A DNA stretch of 64,000 bases, from the NCBI GenBank assembly GCA_048268005.1, contig JBLWWJ010000001.1:1-64000 (forward strand). Direction: 5' to 3'. A model generated the notes under the pieces. It made no database searches. It was given only the letters and a program-made list of their open reading frames with translations, and was not told where the DNA came from. The DNA is from Ancylomarina sp048268005. GTDB taxonomy: Bacteria; Bacteroidota; Bacteroidia; Bacteroidales; Marinifilaceae. Position 1 is the stretch's first letter. Every line of letters starts with the position of its first letter. A program made the position numbers and the translations under genes. This document shows positions 34,303 through 43,031 of the stretch, in pieces.

Positions 34303-35598
34303 TTAAGGATTAAATTTAATTCCAAATTTTGGATCAATATCAATCAGTTTGATCATAATAAAACTAGGGATCGTACATAAGATAACCCAAATAAAGAAAT
34401 GTTGATAACCAATCATTTCTTGTATCCATCCAGAAACCATTCCAGGTACCATCATTCCTAAAGCCATTAAACCTGTACAGAATGCAAAGTGAGCTGTTTT
34501 GTGTTCCCCTTCTGAAACATAGATTTGATAAAGCATAAAAGCTGTAAAACCAAAACCGTAACCAAATTGCTCAATAGCGACAGATATACTAATTAGGATG
34601 AATGAATCGGGTAATGATTGTGATAAATATACATATACTAAGTTAGGAAGGTTGATGGCTAAAACCATCCACCATATCCAATATTTTAATCCATTTCGAG
34701 ATGCCAGATAACCACCCAATATACCTCCAATAGTGAGTGAAAGAACTCCAATTGTTCCATAAATAATGCCCACTTCTGATGTGGAAAGGGCTAATCCACC
34801 AACTTCTTTGCTATCCAATAGGAAAGGAGATGCCATTTTTACCAATTGAGATTCACCCAGACGATAGAAAAGAAGCATACCTACAATTGTCCAAATATTT
34901 TTTTTTGCAAGAAATGACCAAAATGTTTCTCCAAACTCATGAAATATATCGGAAAAGCTTTTTATGTTTTTGTCACTATCATCTTGTGGTTTAGGTAAAG
35001 CAAACTTGTGATAAATGGCAATAATCAGAAAGCTAACTGTCAAGATTCCAAATGTAAATGACCAGGCTAAAGAAATGCTTTTATCACTTTGTCCGAAAAG
35101 CTTGATTTCTTCCAGATAACCAGCAAGTATGATTAAAAGACCTTGTCCCGTAATCATTGCTATGCGATAAAAAGTACTTCGAATACCAATAAAATAGGCT
35201 TGTTTGTGCTTACTTAAGCCATACATATAAAAGCCATCAGCTGCAATGTCGTGAGTGGCTGAACTAAATGCCAAAAGCCAAAAGAATGCCAATGAAGCTC
35301 TAAAAAAGTTGGTAGTCGGAACGGTGAAGGCGACACCTGCTAGTGCTGCACCAATGAGTAATTGCATTGCTACTATCCACCAGCGTTTACTTTTTATTAT
35401 ATCCACCAAGGGACTCCATAGGGGTTTAATAACCCATGGCAAGTATAACCAGGAGGTGTATAAAGCAATATCGGTATTCGAAATGTCCAAACGCTTATAC
35501 ATGATAACGGCAACAGTCATTACGATGACGTAGGGGAGTCCTTCTGCAAAGTAAAGGGATGGAATCCATGCCCAGGGTGATCTCGTTTGTTTACTCAT
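34303..35598 (-). CDS. AmpG-like MFS permease
   Basis: A 431-residue, 12-helix major facilitator protein of the PAT/AmpG type. The start (PWAWIPSLYFAEGLPYVIV) and WLYLPWVIKPLWSPLVD segment are typical of AmpG, which imports anhydro-muropeptides released during wall turnover. The motif AFSSATHDIAADGFYM matches the family's THDIAxDG segment. Gene neighbours (SpoIID-like, amidase-like) agree with a wall-fragment substrate, but this is inferred. It follows the SpoIID-like gene by 27 bases on the same strand. Confidence 0.82.
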   Translation of the reverse strand: MSKQTRSPWAWIPSLYFAEGLPYVIVMTVAVIMYKRLDISNTDIALYTSWLYLPWVIKPLWSPLVDIIKSKRWWIVAMQLLIGAALAGVAFTVPTTNFFRASLAFFWLLAFSSATHDIAADGFYMYGLSKHKQAYFIGIRSTFYRIAMITGQGLLIILAGYLEEIKLFGQSDKSISLAWSFTFGILTVSFLIIAIYHKFALPKPQDDSDKNIKSFSDIFHEFGETFWSFLAKKNIWTIVGMLLFYRLGESQLVKMASPFLLDSKEVGGLALSTSEVGIIYGTIGVLSLTIGGILGGYLASRNGLKYWIWWMVLAINLPNLVYVYLSQSLPDSFILISISVAIEQFGYGFGFTAFMLYQIYVSEGEHKTAHFAFCTGLMALGMMVPGMVSGWIQEMIGYQHFFIWVILCTIPSFIMIKLIDIDPKFGIKFNP

Positions 35599-35625
35599 AT
35601 TCGATACAATTGCTTTTATAATATT

Positions 35626-36939
35626 CTAATATCTTTTTTCCAGTTGCGCTCCTTTGAAATAATGTAACAGGATTTCTTTGTGGGAATAGCCTTCTGCTCC
35701 CATTACGGCAGCTCCAATTTGACAAAGACCAACACCATGCCCCCAACCTGCACCTTTCAGTACAAAATCACTTGAATGGTTTTCTTTTTCAAGTATGAAA
35801 TTTGAGCTGTACAGGTGTGATTCGGAAAGAACCTTTCGGATTTCTAATTCCTTACCAATGATAAAACTTAATTTTTCACCGATGATTTTTAGCTTAATGA
35901 TTCGACCTGAGAGCCCTCTTTCGATTGGAACAATATTTAATATACGACCAAAGTCTTTCTCCGTTTTTCTATTGACCAGTTCAGATAATTGGTCTTGTGT
36001 ATATCTAACTTCCCAACGGAAAAAATCAGGCGTTTCCATATCGTAATCGTTTAAAACTTGAGAGAGAATGGCTTTATCGCTGTTGTTGCAGAAAACATTA
36101 GGTGAGCTATGAATCCAGCTTTCAGCATTAGCTTCATTTCTTAAATCGAATTTTAAGTCAGATTCTTCTCCATCGGTAATCGCCTGAAGGTATTTGTGAG
36201 CTTTGGGTTCCCAAACATTTTCAAATGTTTCAGAAACCCCACCACAGCATTTCGAGAAGCGAGCATCACAGATTTCACCATCATTGGTCAGGAGAATGCC
36301 TTTGGTTGTTTCAATGGCTTCTATAACCGCTTTATTAGATTGTCGCGTGATCCCTTGGTAGCGTTGGCAGTGATCATCAGCACAAACATCGAAATGGTGA
36401 TGATCTTCTCTGTCGTACCATTTGATCAATTCTTCAGAACTTTCAGTCACAGATTGATAGGCTTGATCTGATGCCAGTATGCTTTCTCCTTTTAAAACTT
36501 GTGCTATTAGCCATGAGCGGGAGATAATGGCATGTGCTTTTAAAAGCTCCATATTACCGGTCGCTTTCATCTCTGATGAAATTACGCTGGCTAGGTAATC
36601 TTCAAGTTTAAGGACATTGATAGCTCTTAGTTTATCGTCCTCACAAATAAAATGCAAGCTACCTTTAAATGATTGGTCTTCTTTTCGTTCCCAATGAAAC
36701 TTGATGCCAATAGTGACGTCAAATAAATCGAAAGAGTCGCTTTGGTAATTCTTCGGACTAAAAATTAATTCTTCAGGTTCAATTATTAAACCATCAAATT
36801 CAATTTTGCCATTCAGGTATTTTACGACTTGTTTATCCGTATAGTTTTTACCGTTTTTATGAAACGTGTAGATCCCATTCAATTTGAACGAGATTTCCTT
36901 GTCGCACATAATGCCTATACGTATTTTTGGTTCTTGCAT
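35626..36939 (-). CDS. SpoIID/LytB-domain protein without signal peptide
   Basis: A 437-residue protein with the SpoIID/LytB domain, seen in lytic transglycosylases that cut stripped glycan chains. The key segment LEDYLASVISSEMKATGN followed by LLKAHAIISRSWL carries the likely catalytic Glu, and GAGWGHGVGLCQIGAAVMG is the second signature. HHHFDVCADDHCQRYQG is the middle motif with Cys and His. The start (MQEPKIRIGIMCDKE) has no signal peptide, so it should be cytosolic, unlike sporulation SpoIID. That would place it where AmpG delivers fragments. It is 17 bases after the DUF4922 gene. Confidence 0.82.
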   Translation of the reverse strand: MQEPKIRIGIMCDKEISFKLNGIYTFHKNGKNYTDKQVVKYLNGKIEFDGLIIEPEELIFSPKNYQSDSFDLFDVTIGIKFHWERKEDQSFKGSLHFICEDDKLRAINVLKLEDYLASVISSEMKATGNMELLKAHAIISRSWLIAQVLKGESILASDQAYQSVTESSEELIKWYDREDHHHFDVCADDHCQRYQGITRQSNKAVIEAIETTKGILLTNDGEICDARFSKCCGGVSETFENVWEPKAHKYLQAITDGEESDLKFDLRNEANAESWIHSSPNVFCNNSDKAILSQVLNDYDMETPDFFRWEVRYTQDQLSELVNRKTEKDFGRILNIVPIERGLSGRIIKLKIIGEKLSFIIGKELEIRKVLSESHLYSSNFILEKENHSSDFVLKGAGWGHGVGLCQIGAAVMGAEGYSHKEILLHYFKGAQLEKRY

Positions 36940-36955
36940 ATGGGTTCTTTACAAT

Positions 36956-37918
36956 TTAAATCATGACCAGTTTTGTGAAATCATGACACAGTTTGTCAAA
37001 CACTAAATCGTCTAAGCTGACTTGTTTGTAGATGCTTATGATATCTTCTTTTGTGATTTTGTCGAAATCTTCTTTTCGAGGTGTAATAATGACACCACCC
37101 ATATCTACAGCACCGGGACTAATTAGTAATTGCTCATTGCCTTCAGCAAAAAATTGTGATGGACGATGTTGTTTTCGTGGGAAAATATGAAGTCTATATT
37201 TATTGTTTTTGAATACACAAATGGCATTCAACATTGGCTCCGTTTCGTTAGGTTGTAGCTTCTCGAGAAAACGATAAAATATTTTACTGGCACTAACAAT
37301 ATCTTTTGCTCTGTCTGCTTCAATACTAATCATTTTTCGCAGGTAGTGATTGAACCGATAAACTTCAAATCGACCATTCCAAGTGACTAGTTTGCCATAA
37401 TTCTTTTTTCTATCTATGTATTCTGTATCGATAGGCATAAAGTCGTTTTCTCCAGCCTGAAAGTGCATATGATCGGGTGCAGATGCTCCAGATTTCGGCC
37501 CATTGTAGAATACTGAATAACCTTCTAAGCTTTCAGACAAACTGACCATGTTTGCAATATGTTCAACAAAACTCTGATCGGTGTGATCTTTTTTAGTAAT
37601 GGTGAAATGTTCTTTTAGTATAGGAAAGGGGTTGACTAATAGGCTATAATTGTTTTCCAACTCGATTTTCTCTTGCTCTGTTGGTCTATTCTCTTCACAC
37701 AAAAAACAAGCTCTTTTTTCAATAGCCTCTTTATCAACTTTAGCGGCAGTGGAAGTTATCCGTTCAGGATTGAACTGAACCTTAATTTTAAAGCCTTCGA
37801 ATTGAAATTCCTTTTCTTCAACCTTTTCCAAACCTTTATAATTGGTTTTAGCCAATGGCCAATTCTCCTTTTGTTCGTTTAAGAACGTTTGTAGGTTTTC
37901 TTTATTGATTTTTTGCAT
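36956..37918 (-). CDS. DUF4922 protein, HIT/GalT-like nucleotidyltransferase fold
   Basis: This 320-residue cytosolic protein appears to be DUF4922. ASAPDHMHFQAG (His150, His152, Gln154) fits the HxHxQ motif of the GalT/Ap4A-phosphorylase/GDP-hexose-phosphorylase branch of the HIT superfamily, in which one His takes the nucleotidyl group. Cys71 and Cys74 in ACFLCEENRP may bind metal, and LVNPFPILKEHFTI is the usual beta strand before the HIT core. The reaction is unknown. Among an AmpG-like permease and a SpoIID-like protein it might handle a sugar phosphate or nucleotide sugar from wall turnover; this is inference. Confidence 0.8.
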   Translation of the reverse strand: MQKINKENLQTFLNEQKENWPLAKTNYKGLEKVEEKEFQFEGFKIKVQFNPERITSTAAKVDKEAIEKRACFLCEENRPTEQEKIELENNYSLLVNPFPILKEHFTITKKDHTDQSFVEHIANMVSLSESLEGYSVFYNGPKSGASAPDHMHFQAGENDFMPIDTEYIDRKKNYGKLVTWNGRFEVYRFNHYLRKMISIEADRAKDIVSASKIFYRFLEKLQPNETEPMLNAICVFKNNKYRLHIFPRKQHRPSQFFAEGNEQLLISPGAVDMGGVIITPRKEDFDKITKEDIISIYKQVSLDDLVFDKLCHDFTKLVMI

Positions 37919-37974
37919 TAGTTCTCTTTTAAGTCTAGTTGATTCTCGTTAAGAGAAAATAATTAATTCGATAT

Positions 37975-38874
37975 TTATTGCTTGAATTGGACTCTCGCAA
38001 CAATTATTCCCGATTGTAAACGATTCTTCAGAATCATGTCAGCCAAAGGAATATCCGAAATAACAACTTTTTTTGCTTTGCTAGACGCATGCATAAGGTG
38101 TAATCTCTCGTTTAAATGTATCGCGATTCCTGTATGAGATACATCAAGACCGTTAATTTTGGTTGTTATTGCAATCAAGTCGCCATCCTCAATTTGATGT
38201 TCTATCTGTTGTATTTTGCCTTCAGGAATATAATAATGTTTTCTATTATTAATGTCTTTTTCAGTTTGTATAATTGGTCTAATTAGTGATGAATCTCTGA
38301 CTAGAGCAGGGTAGGAGTCTATATGGGAACTCATAAAATTGATGGTTTTATCGTATGACTCCCCACCAATCGTTTTTGTGACATCAATGATCAGACCTTT
38401 TCCTTCATTATCAAATATCCAATCCGTAAAATAATGTAATCGTGACGAATAATCATTTATATTTCCATTGCGATAGCGAATTAATTTCAGCTCATTTGAG
38501 AATTGATCAATATTGATTTCAGAACTGGCTGATAATTTTGAGAGAGCCAAAACGTTCTCAAGAAAAGTGGTGCAATCAAGCTCATGTAAATTGATTACTA
38601 ATTTTTCTTCCGCACTGTTATCAAGTGTTCCACCCACATAAGGGGTTTGCAGAAATAGTTTTCCTACTTCAATAACTAGATCTCCATTTGAAAGAGAATC
38701 AAATGATGAACCTGATATAAACTGGCTCAAGGATTTGAATAGGTCCATATCAATTGAAACAATTTGTAGAGATTCATTTTGTGAAGCAGTCTCTTTCTTT
38801 TTATCAGTCTTAGCTTGACATGAAACTAAAATGAACGCAAAAGCGATAAAAATGTAAACAGCCTTGAATTTCAT
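37975..38874 (-). CDS. DUF1460 amidase-like lipoprotein
   Basis: A 299-residue lipoprotein (lipobox LVSC, Cys19) of the DUF1460 family, which has an NlpC/P60-like papain fold and resembles N-acetylmuramoyl-L-alanine amidases. The probable catalytic Cys101 is in HELDCTTFLENVLAL and the His in DVSHTGIAIHLNERLHLMHA. GTLDNSAEEKLVINL is also family-typical. It would act in the periplasm on peptidoglycan fragments before AmpG-type uptake. It lies four bases after the glycosyltransferase gene and is surely cotranscribed. Confidence 0.85.
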   Translation of the reverse strand: MKFKAVYIFIAFAFILVSCQAKTDKKKETASQNESLQIVSIDMDLFKSLSQFISGSSFDSLSNGDLVIEVGKLFLQTPYVGGTLDNSAEEKLVINLHELDCTTFLENVLALSKLSASSEINIDQFSNELKLIRYRNGNINDYSSRLHYFTDWIFDNEGKGLIIDVTKTIGGESYDKTINFMSSHIDSYPALVRDSSLIRPIIQTEKDINNRKHYYIPEGKIQQIEHQIEDGDLIAITTKINGLDVSHTGIAIHLNERLHLMHASSKAKKVVISDIPLADMILKNRLQSGIIVARVQFKQ

Positions 38875-38878
38875 ATAT

Positions 38879-40333
38879 CTAACGATTAAGATTTTTTCTT
38901 GCTTTTAATTCAATTGTTCTGATCTTGTCCTTATAGCTGTTGTGTGCATTCATTTTCTCAATACTCAGTGAGGCATCTGAATTTTCGTCCCACCGGCGGC
39001 ATAAGTACAGGGAATTGTAGATACGACCAATTTGGTGCTTTCTCGAAATAGCTAGTCCCAAGGCATAATCTTCACCATAGTTGACATTCGGAAGTGGTGT
39101 TTCTCTTAAAATTGGAGTATAGAAAGCACGAGGTGCTCCTAAACCATTAATTCGTAAAGCATTGTTCCGTCCATTTTCAGGCGTCCATTCTTTGTGGTCT
39201 ATTAAACCTGGAGGGATTTCTTCTAGGTTGAAATTCACCATTTGATAGCTACCTACAACCATAGCACACTTCTCTTCATGAAAGTTTTCGATGATTTGTT
39301 GGATGGTTGTTTCGTTAGCATACAAATCATCGCTGTCGAGTTGAATGGCAAATCGCCCACAGTCTTTATGGTGTGCAGCCTCGTTCCAACAACCACCGAT
39401 GCCTAAATCTGTGCGTTCGGGAATTAAGTGGGTAATTCGTTTATCCTTCTCAGCATATTTTTGAATAAGCTCCGTTGTACCATCGGTTGAGTGATTGTCC
39501 ACAATAATTAAGTTGAAAGCAAAATCACTTTTCTGCGATAATACAGATTTGATAGCATCTTCAAGGGTTTTAACACGATTTAGAACGGGAATGATAACTG
39601 ATGCCTCCAGCTCAAACTGTTCAGTATTAAAATCAAGCTCTGTAAACTTAGGCTTAAGATAACCACCCATTCGTTTCAGAAATTCAGTGCATACATGTTC
39701 CATTTCTATTTGCACCTCACGATTCTTTGGGTCGACATAATCAAAAATCTTTTCTCCGGATTTTCTAATATCTGTTTCTTCTTCAGTATATAAATATTCA
39801 GGTATTCGAACCAGTTCAGCATATTCCGATAAGGCTAAACGAAGAGAATAGAATCCTGCGTATTTATGGTCTTTGTCAACAGAGGTAATCGCTTTCTTAA
39901 GTACCTTGGTGTTGATACAAACGAATGATCCAAAATTAAAATCATCTCTTAAACTTCCCTCCTGGTAATCATTAACAGGATGATTCTCTACTTTTGAGTT
40001 TTTAATCGTTTTAAAATCAGAATAAGTAAGGGCCGCCTGTGTAGCCGTAGCCACTTGAGTAAATCTTTTTAAGGCAAACTGCCCTAGTTTTAAAGGGCTT
40101 GTTTTTGTATAAATAAAAGTGAAATCAGTATTTGATTTTTCAGCTATCTCGTGAATTGTTTTACTAGTAGATAAGGATTCTGACTTTAAGAATTCAACTC
40201 CTTCAATACTAAAATCCGCTTTGCCAATAAGGTATATTTCAGATACAAGATTGGAGTTTTTTAATTCATTTATAGTAGATAAGGTTTCTTCTTGATTTCC
40301 TGCAGAAAGAAAACATGTGATGGTATGCGTCAT
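38879..40333 (-). CDS. Family 2 glycosyltransferase with two GT-A-like halves
   Basis: A 484-residue cytosolic protein. The C-terminal half (from about residue 240) is a standard GT2 domain: EASVIIPVLNRVKTLEDAI, IIVDNHSTDGT, IQLDSDDLY (DxD) and NYGEDYALGLAISRKHQIGR (GED catalytic base). The N-terminal half (1-230; CFLSAGNQEETLSTINEL, TYSDFKTI, DFNFGSFVCIN) looks like a diverged second GT-A domain. Donor and acceptor are unknown. It is the first gene of the five-gene minus-strand series ending in the AmpG-like permease. The gene arrangement suggests a link with wall turnover, but it could serve another glycan. Confidence 0.82.
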   Translation of the reverse strand: MTHTITCFLSAGNQEETLSTINELKNSNLVSEIYLIGKADFSIEGVEFLKSESLSTSKTIHEIAEKSNTDFTFIYTKTSPLKLGQFALKRFTQVATATQAALTYSDFKTIKNSKVENHPVNDYQEGSLRDDFNFGSFVCINTKVLKKAITSVDKDHKYAGFYSLRLALSEYAELVRIPEYLYTEEETDIRKSGEKIFDYVDPKNREVQIEMEHVCTEFLKRMGGYLKPKFTELDFNTEQFELEASVIIPVLNRVKTLEDAIKSVLSQKSDFAFNLIIVDNHSTDGTTELIQKYAEKDKRITHLIPERTDLGIGGCWNEAAHHKDCGRFAIQLDSDDLYANETTIQQIIENFHEEKCAMVVGSYQMVNFNLEEIPPGLIDHKEWTPENGRNNALRINGLGAPRAFYTPILRETPLPNVNYGEDYALGLAISRKHQIGRIYNSLYLCRRWDENSDASLSIEKMNAHNSYKDKIRTIELKARKNLNR

Positions 40334-40363
40334 TTTACGTTTTGTTTAAAATCTATGGTGTCC

Positions 40364-40396
40364 TTCAAATGGAATTAATTAACGTTGCCATTTGAA
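40364..40396. repeat. Inverted repeat upstream of the glycosyltransferase operon
   Basis: TTCAAATGG (40364-40372) and CCATTTGAA (40388-40396) are perfect nine-base arms around a 15-base AT-rich spacer, 31-63 bases before the glycosyltransferase ATG on the minus strand. An operator or leader hairpin is possible. Confidence 0.5.
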
Positions 40397-40579
40397 ATAT
40401 ATTGTCAATTTTTTGACCTATGAATATAAGATTTATGCTTCAAAATAAGTGCTCAGATTCTATAAATCTTTCTATGTCTAAATGTTTCATTTATGGTGTG
40501 ATAAGCATGAGTCATCGAAAAACTTAAAAGCTTAAGTTTTATTAAGCTATCAAAATGCAGCATTCTTGGTTTGAATTGC

Positions 40580-40587
40580 TATTTTTG
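40580..40587 (+). promoter_or_regulatory. -7 box of the dapB operon
   Basis: TATTTTTG matches TAnnTTTG, about 139 bases before the dapB ATG. Confidence 0.4.
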
Positions 40588-40725
40588 AAATTCAATAAAC
40601 AAATATGAAATTGTGATGATATCTGCACTACTTGAAGAGATTCCGCACAGTTTTGAAATGAAACTATTAGCTATTTCTCATTCTAAACCACAGAAATAAA
40701 GAATGGGATTAAAAATTTAAGAAAC

Positions 40726-41439
40726 ATGAAAATTGCACTGATTGGTTACGGTAAAATGGGGAAAGAGATAGAATCTATTGCTCTTGAGCGTGGCCACGAT
40801 ATTGCTTTGATTATTGATCAAAATAACCAAGCTGATTTAACTGTTGATAATTTGAAGGGGATTGATGTTGTGATTGAATTCACTAATCCAGATTCAGCTT
40901 ATCTGAATTATATGATTTGCTTTGAAGCTGGTGTTCCTGTGGTTTCCGGAACAACAGGTTGGTTAGATCAATTGGATGCGGTAAAATCTCGTTGCGAGAG
41001 TGGAAAAGGATTCTTTTACGCTTCGAACTTCAGTTTAGGAGTTAATTTATTTTTCGAACTGAATAAGAAATTAGCGCAGTTGATGTCTGGTTTCGATCAG
41101 TATGATGTTGACATGGAAGAGATTCACCATATCCATAAATTAGACTCGCCTAGTGGAACGGCATTGACTTTAGCAGAAGGCGTTCTGGAGAATAATCCTG
41201 TGAAAAATTCATGGATAGAAGGTTTAAGCACCAAAGATTCTGAGATGAGTATTGTGGCAAAGCGTCACGGAGCTGTTCCTGGAACTCATAGTATTACCTG
41301 GCACTCTGAGGTTGATGAAATTCAAATTCAACATCAGGCCTATAGTCGAAAAGGCTTTGCTTTTGGAGCCGTTTTGGCGGCTGAGTTTATGCCTGGAAAA
41401 TCTGGGTTTTTCGGAATGAAAGACCTATTGAAACTTTAA
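40726..41439 (+). CDS. dapB: 4-hydroxy-tetrahydrodipicolinate reductase
   Basis: DapB reduces the cyclic precursor in the lysine/diaminopimelate pathway, supplying DAP for peptidoglycan. The 237-residue protein starts with the nucleotide-binding KIALIGYGKMGKEIE and has VVSGTTGW, ASNFSLGVNLFFELN, and EEIHHIHKLDSPSGTALTLAE, the catalytic His/Lys signature. It is slightly short against proteobacterial DapB, normal for Bacteroidota. It precedes the lepB pair by 24 bases. Confidence 0.94.
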   Translation: MKIALIGYGKMGKEIESIALERGHDIALIIDQNNQADLTVDNLKGIDVVIEFTNPDSAYLNYMICFEAGVPVVSGTTGWLDQLDAVKSRCESGKGFFYASNFSLGVNLFFELNKKLAQLMSGFDQYDVDMEEIHHIHKLDSPSGTALTLAEGVLENNPVKNSWIEGLSTKDSEMSIVAKRHGAVPGTHSITWHSEVDEIQIQHQAYSRKGFAFGAVLAAEFMPGKSGFFGMKDLLKL

Positions 41440-41463
41440 AAATAGAAACTGAATAAGGATTAT

Positions 41464-42855
41464 ATGAAAGAATTTCTAAAGAATAAGTGGTTTAAATTTT
41501 CATTGGCCGCCATCATTTATATTCTGATGATGATATGGATTGGAAATTTATGGCTTTTGTTAGGCTTGCCAGCATTGTTTGATGTATATGTGAGTAAAAT
41601 AGTTCACTGGGCTTTTTGGAAGAAGCGTGGTGTAAAAAAGCAATCTTATTTTGTAGAATGGGTAGATGCTCTGGTATTTGCTGTTGTTGCAGCAACGCTT
41701 ATTCGAATCTTCTTTATCGAGGCCTATACGATCCCGACCTCATCTATGGAAAAATCGATGTTGGTGGGGGATTACCTGTTTGTGAGTAAAATGGCTTATG
41801 GGCCTAAGGTGCCAAACACACCTTTGTCTTTCCCATTCGCTCACCACACCATGCCGGGGACTGAGTCTACAAAATCATATTCAGAATTGATTAAATGGCC
41901 TTATAAGCGTTTAGCTGGTTTTGGAGATGTTGAGCGGGATGATGTTGTGGTCTTCAATTTCCCTGCTGGTGATACGGTGTGGATGGGAGATACACAGTCA
42001 GATATTTATTCTTATATCAGATACTACGGTAAACAATTCAAAATTGAGGATGAACAAAAAGGGAATGCCTTAAAGACAGATACTTACTATAATAAAAAAG
42101 CATTTAAATTTCTTGAAAGTAAGAATGAAATTCGTATTCGTCCAGTAGATAAACGAGAGAATTACATTAAGCGCTGTGTGGCTTTGCCAGGAGATACCTT
42201 GGTATCGAAGGATGGACAGTTATTTGTGAATGGCAAAGCGCAAGCAACTATTGAGGAAATGCAATTTCTTTATCGTGTAAGAACAAATGGGACTTCGATT
42301 AATCCCAGAAAGTTGGACGAGCTAAATATTGCCAATGAAGATAGGGATAAGCTTAGTTCTTCGGAGTATTTAATGCCTTTGACTGGTGATAAAGTTGAAG
42401 CGCTTAAGAAGTTTAAAAATGTGATGTCCATTACAAGAGTTTTATCTCCAGTTGGGATGTATGAAGATGTTTTTCCTTTCAACGAAAACTTCAAGTGGAA
42501 TCGTGATAATTTCGGCCCATTGGTTTTACCCCAAAAGGGTGTGACGGTTACTCTTACAAAAGAGAATTTACCCCTTTATCAGAGAGCTATTAGAACCTAT
42601 GAAGGCAATAAGCTTGAAGTAAAGGAGGAAGGTATTTTCATTAATGGGGAACTTGCTTCAACCTATACCTTTAAAATGGATTATTACTGGATGATGGGTG
42701 ATAACAGACATATGTCAGCTGATTCACGTTATTGGGGATATGTGCCAGAAGATCATATTGTCGGAAAAGCCTCTTTTATATGGTTATCGCTGGATAAGGA
42801 TAAATCATTTCTTAGCAAAATTCGCTGGAATCGAATTTTTAAAGGCGTTGAATAA
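41464..42855 (+). CDS. lepB: Signal peptidase I, copy 1
   Basis: LepB cuts signal peptides from exported proteins at the periplasmic face. This 463-residue form is the long Bacteroidota type with two N-terminal membrane helices (about 11-44 and 67-85). Catalytic Ser94 is in PTSSMEKSM and Lys236 in NYIKRCVALPGDT; GDNRHMSADSRYWG is box E. A roughly 150-residue insertion between the Ser and Lys boxes and another before box E explain the length. A second gene with the same length and active-site positions follows 176 bases later. Confidence 0.95.
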   Translation: MKEFLKNKWFKFSLAAIIYILMMIWIGNLWLLLGLPALFDVYVSKIVHWAFWKKRGVKKQSYFVEWVDALVFAVVAATLIRIFFIEAYTIPTSSMEKSMLVGDYLFVSKMAYGPKVPNTPLSFPFAHHTMPGTESTKSYSELIKWPYKRLAGFGDVERDDVVVFNFPAGDTVWMGDTQSDIYSYIRYYGKQFKIEDEQKGNALKTDTYYNKKAFKFLESKNEIRIRPVDKRENYIKRCVALPGDTLVSKDGQLFVNGKAQATIEEMQFLYRVRTNGTSINPRKLDELNIANEDRDKLSSSEYLMPLTGDKVEALKKFKNVMSITRVLSPVGMYEDVFPFNENFKWNRDNFGPLVLPQKGVTVTLTKENLPLYQRAIRTYEGNKLEVKEEGIFINGELASTYTFKMDYYWMMGDNRHMSADSRYWGYVPEDHIVGKASFIWLSLDKDKSFLSKIRWNRIFKGVE

Positions 42856-42872
42856 TTAATTGAATTAAGAAT

Positions 42873-42899
42873 AACAGCTATCTTATTAAGGTAGCTGTT
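42873..42899 (+). terminator. Hairpin after lepB copy 1
   Basis: AACAGCTATCTT pairs with AAGGTAGCTGTT around ATT (12 pairs, one T-G). The following GTGTTTAT is a poor T tract, so termination may be partial. Confidence 0.55.
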
Positions 42900-43031
42900 G
42901 TGTTTATACAGGTGTTGATTTCTAAGTCTATTTAACTTTTGCTGAACATATCTCATCGAAACGATTGATAATTTTTGTAGATTCGCACCAATTGAATACG
43001 ATATTAGATTGCTAAATAAAATATTTGCCCT

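Larger units (their letters stand above)
40334..40725. other. Divergent intergenic region before dapB
   Basis: This 392-base gap holds the inverted repeat at 40364-40396, a palindrome at 40519-40540 (AAAACTTAA, four bases, TTAAGTTTT, flanked by A and T runs), and the -7 box of dapB. I found no open frame with support and no tRNA. Confidence 0.55.
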
